In this document: piece after piece, positions 1-5,469 of the stretch
How the letters are laid out: every line of letters begins with the position of its first letter
How positions within the stretch are numbered: position 1 is the first letter of the stretch
Origin: Candidatus Methanophagales archaeon
GTDB taxonomy: Archaea > Halobacteriota > Syntropharchaeia > Alkanophagales > Methanospirareceae
DNA: 11,051 nucleotides
Direction of reading: 5' to 3'
NCBI GenBank assembly: GCA_030617585.1
Contig: JAUWVD010000023.1
Location: forward strand, 1 to 11,051
Notes under the pieces: model-generated
The model's input: the letters and a program-made list of their open reading frames with translations, nothing else
What the model was told of the DNA's origin: nothing
The model's database searches: none
Made by a program: the position numbers and the translations under genes

Positions 1-630
1 ACCGCTCGTTATGACTTCGAGGCTTGGTCCAGCATTTCCGCCGCCTACCCACGGCGCTTCCTTATATGTTACACCGTCCATGTCCACACCAAGTTGCCGC
101 AGATACTCATCACAATACCTTACGGTATCGTTCTTCCAGTATATCTCTCCCGTCTCCTCTCTTTCCTCTCCCCTCTTATTAAAGGCATGATGACCCATCA
201 TCTCGAATGCCGTTAGGTGGCGACCGGTTTTTCCGATAGATTCAAGGTCTTCAAGTCTTATGCAAGGCTGAGAAATGACGAGCGGATTTGCAGGTGGTGG
301 TACTTTGCCTGCGGTAACAAAAGGTTGAAAATTTGAGATAGAAGCGATGTTCAGATAGATGTCATCTCGCCATCGAGCAACAACAGGATACCGTTTCAGC
401 CTCTTGTGCCCGTGCGATTCGAAGAAAGAGAGGAATGATTCTCGTATCTGCTCCACGTTTCTCTCTTTGAATATCGGCTCGCCTATAAAAGAATAAATAT
501 CACATGGTGCATCACCGCATGTCTTTCTATCATTATCACGAGTCCAGTAGTACGTGCCACACTTCTCACATTTTTTCCTTATTAATTCGTTCTCTTTGAA
601 GTATTCTATGTTGTATTCTTCATCATTCAT
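1..630 (-). CDS. alaS: Alanyl-tRNA synthetase, N-terminal part (cut by left edge)
   Basis: This is the first 210 codons of an archaeal-type alanyl-tRNA synthetase, the class II enzyme that charges tRNA-Ala in the cytoplasm. I translated it from the complement: ATG at 628-630, open to base 1, no internal stop. Residues 21-43 carry a four-cysteine cluster (C21, C24, C38, C43, the last two in CGDAPC) typical of the archaeal N-terminal extension. Residues 84-93 (VARWRDDIYL) and 121-150 (QPCIRLEDLE, then GRHLTAFEMMGHHAF) match the class II motif 1/2 region that binds ATP and alanine. Residues 196-207 (GGGNAGPSLEVI) match the conserved archaeal stretch. Full archaeal AlaRS is about 900 residues, so roughly the first quarter is present; the editing and C-terminal domains lie outside the window. 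It is divergent from the DUF1786 gene across a 79-base AT-rich gap. Family identity is firm. Confidence 0.95.
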   Translation of the reverse strand, partial: MNDEEYNIEYFKENELIRKKCEKCGTYYWTRDNDRKTCGDAPCDIYSFIGEPIFKERNVEQIRESFLSFFESHGHKRLKRYPVVARWRDDIYLNIASISNFQPFVTAGKVPPPANPLVISQPCIRLEDLESIGKTGRHLTAFEMMGHHAFNKRGEEREETGEIYWKNDTVRYCDEYLRQLGVDMDGVTYKEAPWVGGGNAGPSLEVITSG

Positions 631-668
631 TTTCCACTTTTATCCTTTATTTATTTATCACTGATTAT

Positions 669-684
669 AATTATTAGAATAATT
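669..684. promoter_or_regulatory. Perfect AT palindrome between divergent alaS and DUF1786 gene
   Basis: AATTATT and AATAATT form perfect 7-base arms around an AG centre. The site sits 25-40 bases upstream of the DUF1786 ATG and 39-54 bases upstream of the alaS ATG, where archaeal TATA/BRE elements and operators usually lie. It may be a regulator-binding site or a bidirectional AT-rich promoter element; palindromes also arise by chance in AT-rich sequence. On the minus strand, AAATAAATAAAGGATAAAAG precedes alaS and could hold its TATA-like box and a weak ribosome site. Confidence 0.35.
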
Positions 685-709
685 TAAGAAAAGGTTTTTG
701 CGAAGCGTT

Positions 710-1735
710 ATGAGGATACTTGCGATAGATGTAGGAGCAGGGACACAGGATATAATGGTCTATGACGATAAGGGCGGCTTTGATAACGCATACAAACTCG
801 TTTTGCCTTCGCCGACCCGTTTATTCGCTGCCGAAGTGCGTAAATCAAAAGGTGATTTAGTCATCTCCGGAGACATCATGGGCGGGGGTCCCTTCACACG
901 TGCGGTACTCGAGCATGTCCGGGAACACAAGGTTTATATGACCGAAACGGCGGCAAGAACTATCAGAGACGACTTGGCAATCGTAAAAAGCTATGGGATC
1001 AAGATTATAACCGGGGATGAGGTAGAACACATAAGAGAAAATGCGAAGCCTATATTTGTTTCCGATTTAAATCGCCAGCTTTTGCCTTTCCTTTCTTCTT
1101 TCGGTATTGAAACGGCATTTGATTTTATCGCAATAGCTGTTCAGGACCACGGCGTTGCACCAAACGGAGTTACAGATAGAGAAAATAGGTTCCATTTGAT
1201 CGAGGAGAAGGTAGGGGACGGCGGACTAAATTCCTTTGGCTATTTCGATACCGTACCGGAGAACCTCAGCAGGATGCACTCGCTATTGCACTCGGTGAAA
1301 CGATGGTATGATGGACACATCCTCTTGATGGACACGGGACCTGCAGCAGTTTTGGGCTCGCTTGAAGACGAACGGATAAAAGAGAAGGCGAGTGCTATCT
1401 GCATAAATGTCGGTAATGCGCATACTATTGCGATGGCCCTGGTAGGGAACAGGATAGTAGGTGTCTTTGAGCACCATACACGCATGCTTGACAAACAAAA
1501 GCTCGATTACTACATAAAAAAACTGTCTGACGGCACTATAACCAACAAAGAGGTTTTTGATGATGGTGGACATGGTGCTTTGGTAGTAGGCGGAAATAAA
1601 CCCGATATAATCTCATTGACAGGTCCGCAGAGGGCGAAGATGAAAGGGCTTGGGATCTTCTCCGCCCCCGGTGGCGACATGATGATGACAGGACCAGTGG
1701 GATTGATAAAAGTGGTGCTAGGTAACTCCCTGTAA
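710..1735 (+). CDS. DUF1786 family protein, ASKHA-fold, function unknown
   Basis: A 341-residue cytoplasmic protein matching the DUF1786 family (COG4012), sometimes labelled 'pyruvate formate-lyase activating enzyme-related' without biochemical support. The N-terminus MRILAIDVGAGTQDIMVY has the phosphate-1 loop of the acetate kinase/sugar kinase/Hsp70 (ASKHA) ATPase fold (residues 6-14, IDVGAGTQD). Later glycine-rich strands fit phosphate-2 and adenosine loops: LLMDTGPAAVLG (205-216), CINVGNAHTIAMAL (231-244) and GALVVGG (289-295). The C-terminus has SAPGGDMMMTGPVG (318-331). There are no membrane segments and no clustered cysteines, so radical-SAM or Fe-S chemistry is not supported. I chose ATG at 710 over an in-frame TTG at 698 because the family N-terminus starts exactly there; the AAAAGG at 689-694 is about 15 bases away, rather far for a ribosome site. 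It converges with the GNAT gene. An ATP-dependent role is an inference; the substrate is unknown. Confidence 0.85.
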   Translation: MRILAIDVGAGTQDIMVYDDKGGFDNAYKLVLPSPTRLFAAEVRKSKGDLVISGDIMGGGPFTRAVLEHVREHKVYMTETAARTIRDDLAIVKSYGIKIITGDEVEHIRENAKPIFVSDLNRQLLPFLSSFGIETAFDFIAIAVQDHGVAPNGVTDRENRFHLIEEKVGDGGLNSFGYFDTVPENLSRMHSLLHSVKRWYDGHILLMDTGPAAVLGSLEDERIKEKASAICINVGNAHTIAMALVGNRIVGVFEHHTRMLDKQKLDYYIKKLSDGTITNKEVFDDGGHGALVVGGNKPDIISLTGPQRAKMKGLGIFSAPGGDMMMTGPVGLIKVVLGNSL

Positions 1736-1750
1736 ATAATTTACCAATTT

Positions 1751-1762
1751 TGATAATTATCA
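1751..1762. repeat. 12-base palindrome downstream of DUF1786 gene
   Basis: TGATAATTATCA is a perfect 12-base palindrome 15 bases after the DUF1786 stop. It lies in the 83-base gap between two convergent genes, so it is more likely part of transcript-end structure than an operator. A run of five T's follows at 1808-1812, which could terminate the plus-strand transcript. The evidence is weak. Confidence 0.25.
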
Positions 1763-1770
1763 TAGACACC

Positions 1771-1794
1771 GATTTCACAGATTTACACAGACGC
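1771..1794 (+). repeat. GATTTACAC-type interspersed repeat, copy 1
   Basis: GATTTCACA followed by GATTTACACAGACGC makes about two tandem units of a 9-10 base repeat. The same unit recurs at 8106-8130 in another intergenic space, in the same orientation. Sequences of this look (alternating GATTTACAC/GATTAACAC units, often ending in ACGC) are scattered between genes in many archaeal and bacterial genomes; their role is not settled. This copy lies between two convergent stop codons. Confidence 0.5.
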
Positions 1795-1818
1795 TACTGT
1801 CCTGAAATTTTTATGCCA

Positions 1819-2298
1819 TTACAAAACCTTCTTCATTAGTATTGCACCTTCACCATCTTTGTAATAGTAAGGGAAGAATCCAACCTCCATAAAGCCCATA
1901 CGATTATATAACCCCATAGCTATCGAATTACTTACCCGGACCTCCAACTCAACATACCATATTTTCCGTTTCCTCAGCACCCCAAAAGCAGCCTTTAATA
2001 ACACGCGCCCAACACCTCGCCCCCGGAATCGGGAATCGACAGCGAGTGAGAATACACGCCCTTCGCCTTCCGGCGTTAAAATCACGACTATGAACCCCAC
2101 TACACGCCCTTCTCTCTCTGCAACTAAGAACCCCTCCGGCCATTCATCCTGTAACTCCAGATACAATCCCGCATCGCCATCCAGAGAAGAATCCACCTCT
2201 ATTTCCATAACTCTTCTAATATCAACAACTTCAAAGTCCCTTATTTTTACCTCGAATCCTTTCGCCGTCCTCACTCTGAGTTCCATGTTCTCACTCAC
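1819..2298 (-). CDS. GNAT-family N-acetyltransferase (RimI/Ard1-like)
   Basis: A 159-residue acetyl-CoA-dependent N-acetyltransferase of the GNAT superfamily. Motif A is clear: strand VFSLAVDSRFRGRGVGRVLL (residues 82-101), with the pyrophosphate loop R92-x-x-G95-x-G97 contacting acetyl-CoA. Motif B follows as LEVRVSNSIAMGLYNRMGF (118-136), with the N..A..LY..MGF pattern of the RimI group that acetylates protein N-termini; the segment GFFPYYYKDGEGAILMKK (140-157) also fits that group. The substrate is an inference and could instead be a small molecule. The start is GTG at 2298, whose bases overlap the TGA stop of the chorismate mutase gene (GTGA), a sign of translational coupling. The alternative is ATG at 2286, four codons in. 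The gene ends convergently with the DUF1786 gene. Confidence 0.85.
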   Translation of the reverse strand: MSENMELRVRTAKGFEVKIRDFEVVDIRRVMEIEVDSSLDGDAGLYLELQDEWPEGFLVAEREGRVVGFIVVILTPEGEGRVFSLAVDSRFRGRGVGRVLLKAAFGVLRKRKIWYVELEVRVSNSIAMGLYNRMGFMEVGFFPYYYKDGEGAILMKKVL

Positions 2299-2612
2299 AC
2301 GCTCATATCAGAGTTATTAGCTATCAGCTCATTATTAACCGTATATTCGATTATAAGTGCAGCCATCTTCTTCATCATCTCTTCACTCAAATCATACGCA
2401 GCGCCTCTTTTATTCCTTCTTGCATGCTCACACCAGTTCCCTATTACCATTTCTTCCCTTCGTCTGTCCTTAATGGGCATATCCATTCGCACTTTCACAT
2501 CCTTTATCTGCTTCGCATAGGCCATCCTTTTGGAAAGTAAATCAACAATAGCAGCGTCTATTTCATCTATCCTCTTCCGTATCTCATCCAGTTTCTCTTC
2601 TTCTGGCAACAT
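2295..2612 (-). CDS. Stand-alone AroQ-type chorismate mutase
   Basis: A 105-residue all-helical chorismate mutase that converts chorismate to prephenate, the branch point to phenylalanine and tyrosine. From ATG at 2612, LDEIRKRIDEIDAAIVDLLSKR matches helix 1 with the two substrate-binding arginines. AKQIKDVKVRMDMPIKDRRREE supplies the active-site lysine and the D-x-x-R-E region. ALIIEYTVNNELI is the last helix. The size equals a monofunctional archaeal AroQ; no prephenate dehydratase or dehydrogenase domain is fused. Two features stand out. The final-helix position that is Gln88 in the E. coli enzyme appears to be Glu here (T-V-N-N-E aligned to S-V-L-T-Q). The linker between helices 2 and 3 (residues rich in R/K, ARRNKRGAAYD) is a few residues longer than in E. 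coli. An open frame extends 49 codons further upstream, but that part looks non-coding. It overlaps the GNAT gene by four bases. Confidence 0.85.
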   Translation of the reverse strand: MLPEEEKLDEIRKRIDEIDAAIVDLLSKRMAYAKQIKDVKVRMDMPIKDRRREEMVIGNWCEHARRNKRGAAYDLSEEMMKKMAALIIEYTVNNELIANNSDMSV

Positions 2613-2626
2613 TGTTATTAAGCTAT

Positions 2627-2636
2627 ATTTATAAAT
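2627..2636. promoter_or_regulatory. Palindromic TATA-like box shared by divergent genes
   Basis: ATTTATAAAT is a perfect 10-base palindrome and a good archaeal TATA-box match on both strands. Leftward, its edge is 14 bases from the chorismate mutase ATG at 2612, so that transcript would have almost no leader. Rightward, a start site about 26 bases from the box centre would fall near 2658, ten bases before ATG 2668 but more than 110 bases before the likely permease start. No BRE is obvious on either side. It is assigned by pattern and position only. Confidence 0.5.
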
Positions 2637-2667
2637 GAAAGGGATAACATAAACATAAGAAAAGAGA

Positions 2668-2791
2668 ATGAGGCACATGCAAGATAAGGAATGCGAAACG
2701 GATACTGAGCCCCCAGATAGCTTGGATGATGATTTAAACACGGGCATTAGTATTGGCAAGCATAAGAACGATGGCAGAGCTAAAAGGCGGT
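2668..2791 (+). other. Leader region or N-terminal frame upstream of the permease gene
   Basis: An ATG at 2668 opens a frame of 81 codons (to 2913) that overlaps the permease gene in another frame. Its first ~35 residues are acidic and plausible as protein (MRHMQDKECETDTEPPDS...), then it becomes basic and loses protein-like character where the permease frame takes over. Three readings are possible: a short upstream leader peptide, the true permease N-terminus joined through a +1 frameshift or assembly error between about 2738 and 2792, or an untranslated leader of about 115-135 bases with a chance open frame. The ATG lies where a transcript from the TATA-like box at 2627-2636 would begin, which favours translation from here. 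There is no strong ribosome site. Confidence 0.3.
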
Positions 2792-4111
2792 ATGGAAATG
2801 CAAAAAGAGCAAAAGAAAGCGAAGCCCAGCGGCTTTTGCTCAGCGCTTGTTGCTGCTCATATCCAGGTAGCTCCTCTCAGCCAAGTCACATCCTTTTTTC
2901 ACAACTTCTCTGATTTATTTAGGCAAGCGCCTTTTTCACTGCTATTCTGCTCTTTTACCGGTCTTCTGGCTGGAATTGGATTGAGTTTGATGACGGACAC
3001 GCTGCAACTGCTCCCCGGTCTCTTGATACTCATACCACCTGCAATTGCCATGCGTGGTAATGTCTACAGTGCGCTGGTGTCGCGATTAGGAACGTCTATG
3101 CATCTGGGTCTTTTTTCTCCAACGCTGAGAAAGGGTGGCGTGTTATATCAAAATGCTTATGCTTCTTTGTCACTTACGCTTATCCTTTCTGTTATCCTTG
3201 GCGCATTGGCGAAGATAATGGCAGATGCGTTTAAAATCTCATGTATCCCTATACAAGGCTTTATTCTCATTTCTGTACTCGGCGGCATAATCTCCGGAAT
3301 CATTTTGCTCGGCATTGCGATTCTCGTCTCTATTACCGGCTACAATAGAAACTGGGATTTGGACAATATGTCCTCACCGATAATCACATCCGCCGGTGAC
3401 ATGGTTACCATACCCTCTTTGTACCTGGCTGCCGTTGTATTGTTAAAGTTGAACTCACTCGATATTGCATTTATGGGCTGGTTATCTCCTGTTACACTGC
3501 TATCAATTACATTCATCATAGTGGCTGTTTTATGTACCATAAAAGGACTGAAGACAAACGATGCTGCTGTGAAGCGTATTTTTGTAGAAAGCATACCAAT
3601 GCTGTTCATCTGTGCTATTCTCTGCACCCTCGCCGGAATAAGAATGGATATGGCGTTGGAACGTTTAATTGCTATTCCTTCGATTTTGATAATCATACCA
3701 CCCTTTTTGGGTGAATGCAATGCGTTAGGCGGCATATTAAGTGCTCGTCTTTCTTCTATGCTTCATATCGGGACGGTGAGTCCAAAGCGTGCCCCTGATA
3801 AACTAGTCTCTGCTAATTTTGTGGTGATATACATCCTCTCCGTATTTGTATTTACATTTGTTGGCATTTTGGCATTCGTTGCGAGTAGCTGCCTTGGAGT
3901 AACCACCCCATCGTTATTAAAGATGCTATTCATATCGCTCATAGGCGGCATTTTATGCACTACTTTTCTTAACTTCGCTTCTTATTACATCGCAATATTA
4001 TCCTTCAGATTTGGTTTGGACCCGGATAACGATACAATACCACTAATAACCAGCTTAACTGACGTAGTAGGTGTATTATGTCTCATGTTTGCGATGTCGA
4101 TAATTCTATAG
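2792..4111 (+). CDS. Two-domain MgtE/SLC41-like divalent cation permease
   Basis: A polytopic inner-membrane protein of about 439 residues made of two tandem MgtE-type channel domains (COG1824-like), probably moving Mg2+ or another divalent cation. It lacks the cytosolic N and CBS gating domains of bacterial MgtE. The internal duplication is visible, numbering from ATG 2792: PPAIAMRGNVYSALVSRLG (about 82-100) pairs with PPFLGECNALGGILSARLS (303-321), and DNMSSPIITSAGDMVTIP (191-208) pairs with DPDNDTIPLITSLTDVVG (410-427). Each second motif keeps the aspartate after the P..T/S...D pattern that lines the MgtE pore (about D203 and D424). I expect about five membrane helices per half. The start is uncertain: ATG 2792 is preceded by AAAAGGCGG four bases away and is preferred over TTG 2753, ATG 2771 and ATG 2798. 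The first ~35 residues are soluble. A T-tract follows the TAG stop. Confidence 0.82.
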   Translation: MEMQKEQKKAKPSGFCSALVAAHIQVAPLSQVTSFFHNFSDLFRQAPFSLLFCSFTGLLAGIGLSLMTDTLQLLPGLLILIPPAIAMRGNVYSALVSRLGTSMHLGLFSPTLRKGGVLYQNAYASLSLTLILSVILGALAKIMADAFKISCIPIQGFILISVLGGIISGIILLGIAILVSITGYNRNWDLDNMSSPIITSAGDMVTIPSLYLAAVVLLKLNSLDIAFMGWLSPVTLLSITFIIVAVLCTIKGLKTNDAAVKRIFVESIPMLFICAILCTLAGIRMDMALERLIAIPSILIIIPPFLGECNALGGILSARLSSMLHIGTVSPKRAPDKLVSANFVVIYILSVFVFTFVGILAFVASSCLGVTTPSLLKMLFISLIGGILCTTFLNFASYYIAILSFRFGLDPDNDTIPLITSLTDVVGVLCLMFAMSIIL

Positions 4112-4145
4112 CGAAAACCTTTTTCTTCTGGTAACGCTTTTTTTT
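4111..4145 (+). terminator. Weak hairpin plus eight-T tract after the permease gene
   Basis: GCG(4111-4113) can pair with CGC (4135-4137), and ACC (4117-4119) with GGT (4130-4132), around a T-rich loop, directly followed by T8 at 4138-4145. Archaeal polymerase terminates on T-runs, so the T-tract is the main argument. The same region forms an inverted repeat with the radB ribosome-site region: AAACCTTTTTCTT at 4115-4127 against AAGAAAAGGTTT at 4149-4160, with one bulged base. Formation of that longer stem would hide the radB ribosome site. Confidence 0.5.
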
Positions 4146-4162
4146 CTAAAGAAAAGGTTTCT

Positions 4163-4861
4163 ATGCAACTTCCTACGAGATATAGCAGTGGATGTAAGAA
4201 TATAGACGAGCTGTTAGGCGGCGGGTTCGAGTCACGCACGGTAACGCAGTTATACGGCGAGGCGGGCAGCGGAAAGAGCAATATCTGCCTCCAGGTAGCG
4301 ATAGGATGTGCTAAAACGGGTAAGGCCGTAGTTTTTATAGATAGTGAAGGATTTTCGCCTGAAAGATTCATACAGATAGCCAGCTCGAATGCGGAATCCG
4401 AAGATGTGGAAAGTATAGCACGGCGAATAATAATATACGAGCCACAGAGTTTTGAGCAGCAAACGTCAAGCATAAAAGAGATAGAAACGGTAATAAAGGA
4501 AAGGGACGATGTTGTACTAGTAATCCTGGATTCCGCAACTCTTTTCTACCGATTAGAGCTGGATGAAGAACGGAGTATATATTTGAGGCGAGTATTGGCA
4601 AACCAGATAGAGCATCTTCAAGAACTCGCACGCAGGCATGACCTCGTTGTTATAATAACAAATCAGGTATATGCAGATATAGAGAAAGGCAAATTACGTC
4701 CTTCTGGTGGATATATGCTCGAGCATATCTCGAAGGTGATAGTGCAACTGGAGAAAGCGGCGGAAGGGCAAGGTAAAAGAAGAGCCATCTTAAAGAAGCA
4801 CCGGTCTATGCCTGAAGATACATCTTGCGAGTTCTTTATCACGAGTAACGGCGTTGAGTAA
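4163..4861 (+). CDS. radB: DNA repair and recombination protein RadB
   Basis: A 232-residue euryarchaeal RecA/Rad51 paralogue that modulates RadA in homologous recombination. It has only the ATPase core, without the N-terminal helix-hairpin-helix domain of RadA, which separates it from radA (about 320 residues or more). The N-terminus MQLPTRYSSGCKNIDELLGGG is the usual 'fixed target' opening. Walker A is GEAGSGKS (32-39) and Walker B is VVLVILDSA (117-125). A conserved polar stretch TNQVYADIEKG (166-176) and the glycine segment LRPSGGYMLEHIS (178-190) follow. KHRSMPED (212-219) and CEFFITSNGVE end the fold. AAAAGG at 4152-4157 sits five bases before the ATG, a good ribosome site. It follows the permease gene by 51 bases across a T-tract, so it probably has its own or read-through transcription. 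Function follows the family; the partner radA is not in this window. Confidence 0.95.
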   Translation: MQLPTRYSSGCKNIDELLGGGFESRTVTQLYGEAGSGKSNICLQVAIGCAKTGKAVVFIDSEGFSPERFIQIASSNAESEDVESIARRIIIYEPQSFEQQTSSIKEIETVIKERDDVVLVILDSATLFYRLELDEERSIYLRRVLANQIEHLQELARRHDLVVIITNQVYADIEKGKLRPSGGYMLEHISKVIVQLEKAAEGQGKRRAILKKHRSMPEDTSCEFFITSNGVE

Positions 4862-4867
4862 AAGCCC

Positions 4868-4892
4868 AAAATCTTGTGGATTTCAAGCTTTT
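4868..4892 (+). terminator. Hairpin after radB
   Basis: AAAA-T-CTTG (4868-4876) pairs with CAAG-C-TTTT (4884-4892) around a 7-base loop, with one mismatch in the stem. It starts six bases after the radB stop and ends in four T's, so it may end radB transcripts or mark their processed 3' ends. The remaining part of the 160-base gap before mmp5 is AT-rich. It holds another inverted repeat (TTGTATA 4913-4919 / TATACAA 4937-4943) that could be an operator or chance. Confidence 0.4.
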
Positions 4893-4963
4893 AATTATAA
4901 AATGGGTGGTACTTGTATAGGGGATAATGAAGATATTATACAAATCAAAACATAAGAGATTAG

Positions 4964-5021
4964 TTAAAATAATTTGATATTGTATTAGACACATTAAGAA
5001 AAATGGGAAGGAAGAAATAAG
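4964..5021 (+). promoter_or_regulatory. Probable promoter and ribosome site of mmp5
   Basis: TTAAAATAAT at 4964-4973 is the best TATA-like stretch at a suitable distance, predicting a transcript start in the mid-4990s and a leader of about 25 bases. GGGAAGGAAG at 5005-5014 is a purine-rich ribosome site 7-10 bases before the ATG. The TATA assignment is by position and composition only. Confidence 0.35.
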
Positions 5022-5468
5022 ATGAAAGTACTGGTGTATCCACCGAATAGCATGATACTGGCGGATTTGGTGGAAAGAGGCGGGCATGAGCCCGTAGTAT
5101 TAATGAAAGAGATAGGTGAACACGTGAGGGATGCTGAGATAGACGCACCACCGCTGAATGTCACCGAGGAGGACTTGAAAAGGGCGTTGAGATATGTCTC
5201 CGTGGAAGAACCCGCAGGCTTAAAAGGGCGAATAGGGCTGCTTGCGCCTCTCTTAGAAGAGGCAGAAGCTTCGATTATATTGCGCGATGCACCCCCTACT
5301 TTTGGCTGCATGGGCTGCGCAGTTGCAGACGAATTCTTTAAGTACCTGATAAGGCGGCGCGAGATACCGACGTTAGAAGTTGCGTATGAAGGCGGCGAGA
5401 AAGTGGAAGAGATGGTATCGGAAGTAATGACGTTTTTAGAGCAGTTAAAGAAGGAAGGGCAAAGATAA
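5022..5468 (+). CDS. mmp5: Methanogenesis marker protein 5
   Basis: A 148-residue protein recognised as methanogenesis marker 5. The N-terminus MKVLVYPPNSMILADLVERGGHEP, then EIDAPPLNVTEEDLKRALRY and GLKGRIGLLAPLLEEAEASII, follow the family pattern closely. Residues 96-99 form a C-x-x-C motif (FGCMGCA) within a conserved RDAPPTFGCMGC segment, suggesting metal or Fe-S binding or thiol chemistry. There is no signal peptide or membrane segment. Marker proteins of this set occur almost only in archaea that carry methyl-CoM reductase, and several act in assembling or reductively activating that enzyme; the individual role of Mmp5 is not established to my knowledge. The gene ends one base before mmp15, so the two are almost certainly co-transcribed and functionally linked. 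ATG at 5022 follows a purine-rich ribosome site. Confidence 0.9.
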   Translation: MKVLVYPPNSMILADLVERGGHEPVVLMKEIGEHVRDAEIDAPPLNVTEEDLKRALRYVSVEEPAGLKGRIGLLAPLLEEAEASIILRDAPPTFGCMGCAVADEFFKYLIRRREIPTLEVAYEGGEKVEEMVSEVMTFLEQLKKEGQR

Positions 5469-5469
5469 A

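Noticed and set aside
698..709. TTG at 698 as the start of the DUF1786 protein
   Set aside because: It adds only four residues (MRSV) before the family N-terminus MRILAIDVGAG, and lies only three bases after the purine-rich AAGG, too close for a ribosome site.
2613..2759. Extended chorismate mutase N-terminus from the open frame up to 2759
   Set aside because: The added 49 residues look non-coding, cross the TATA-like box and precede a normal AroQ start at 2612.
3985..4473. A 162-codon minus-strand frame across the permease end and radB start
   Set aside because: It is antisense to the radB Walker A region and spans an intergenic terminator; it has no family features.
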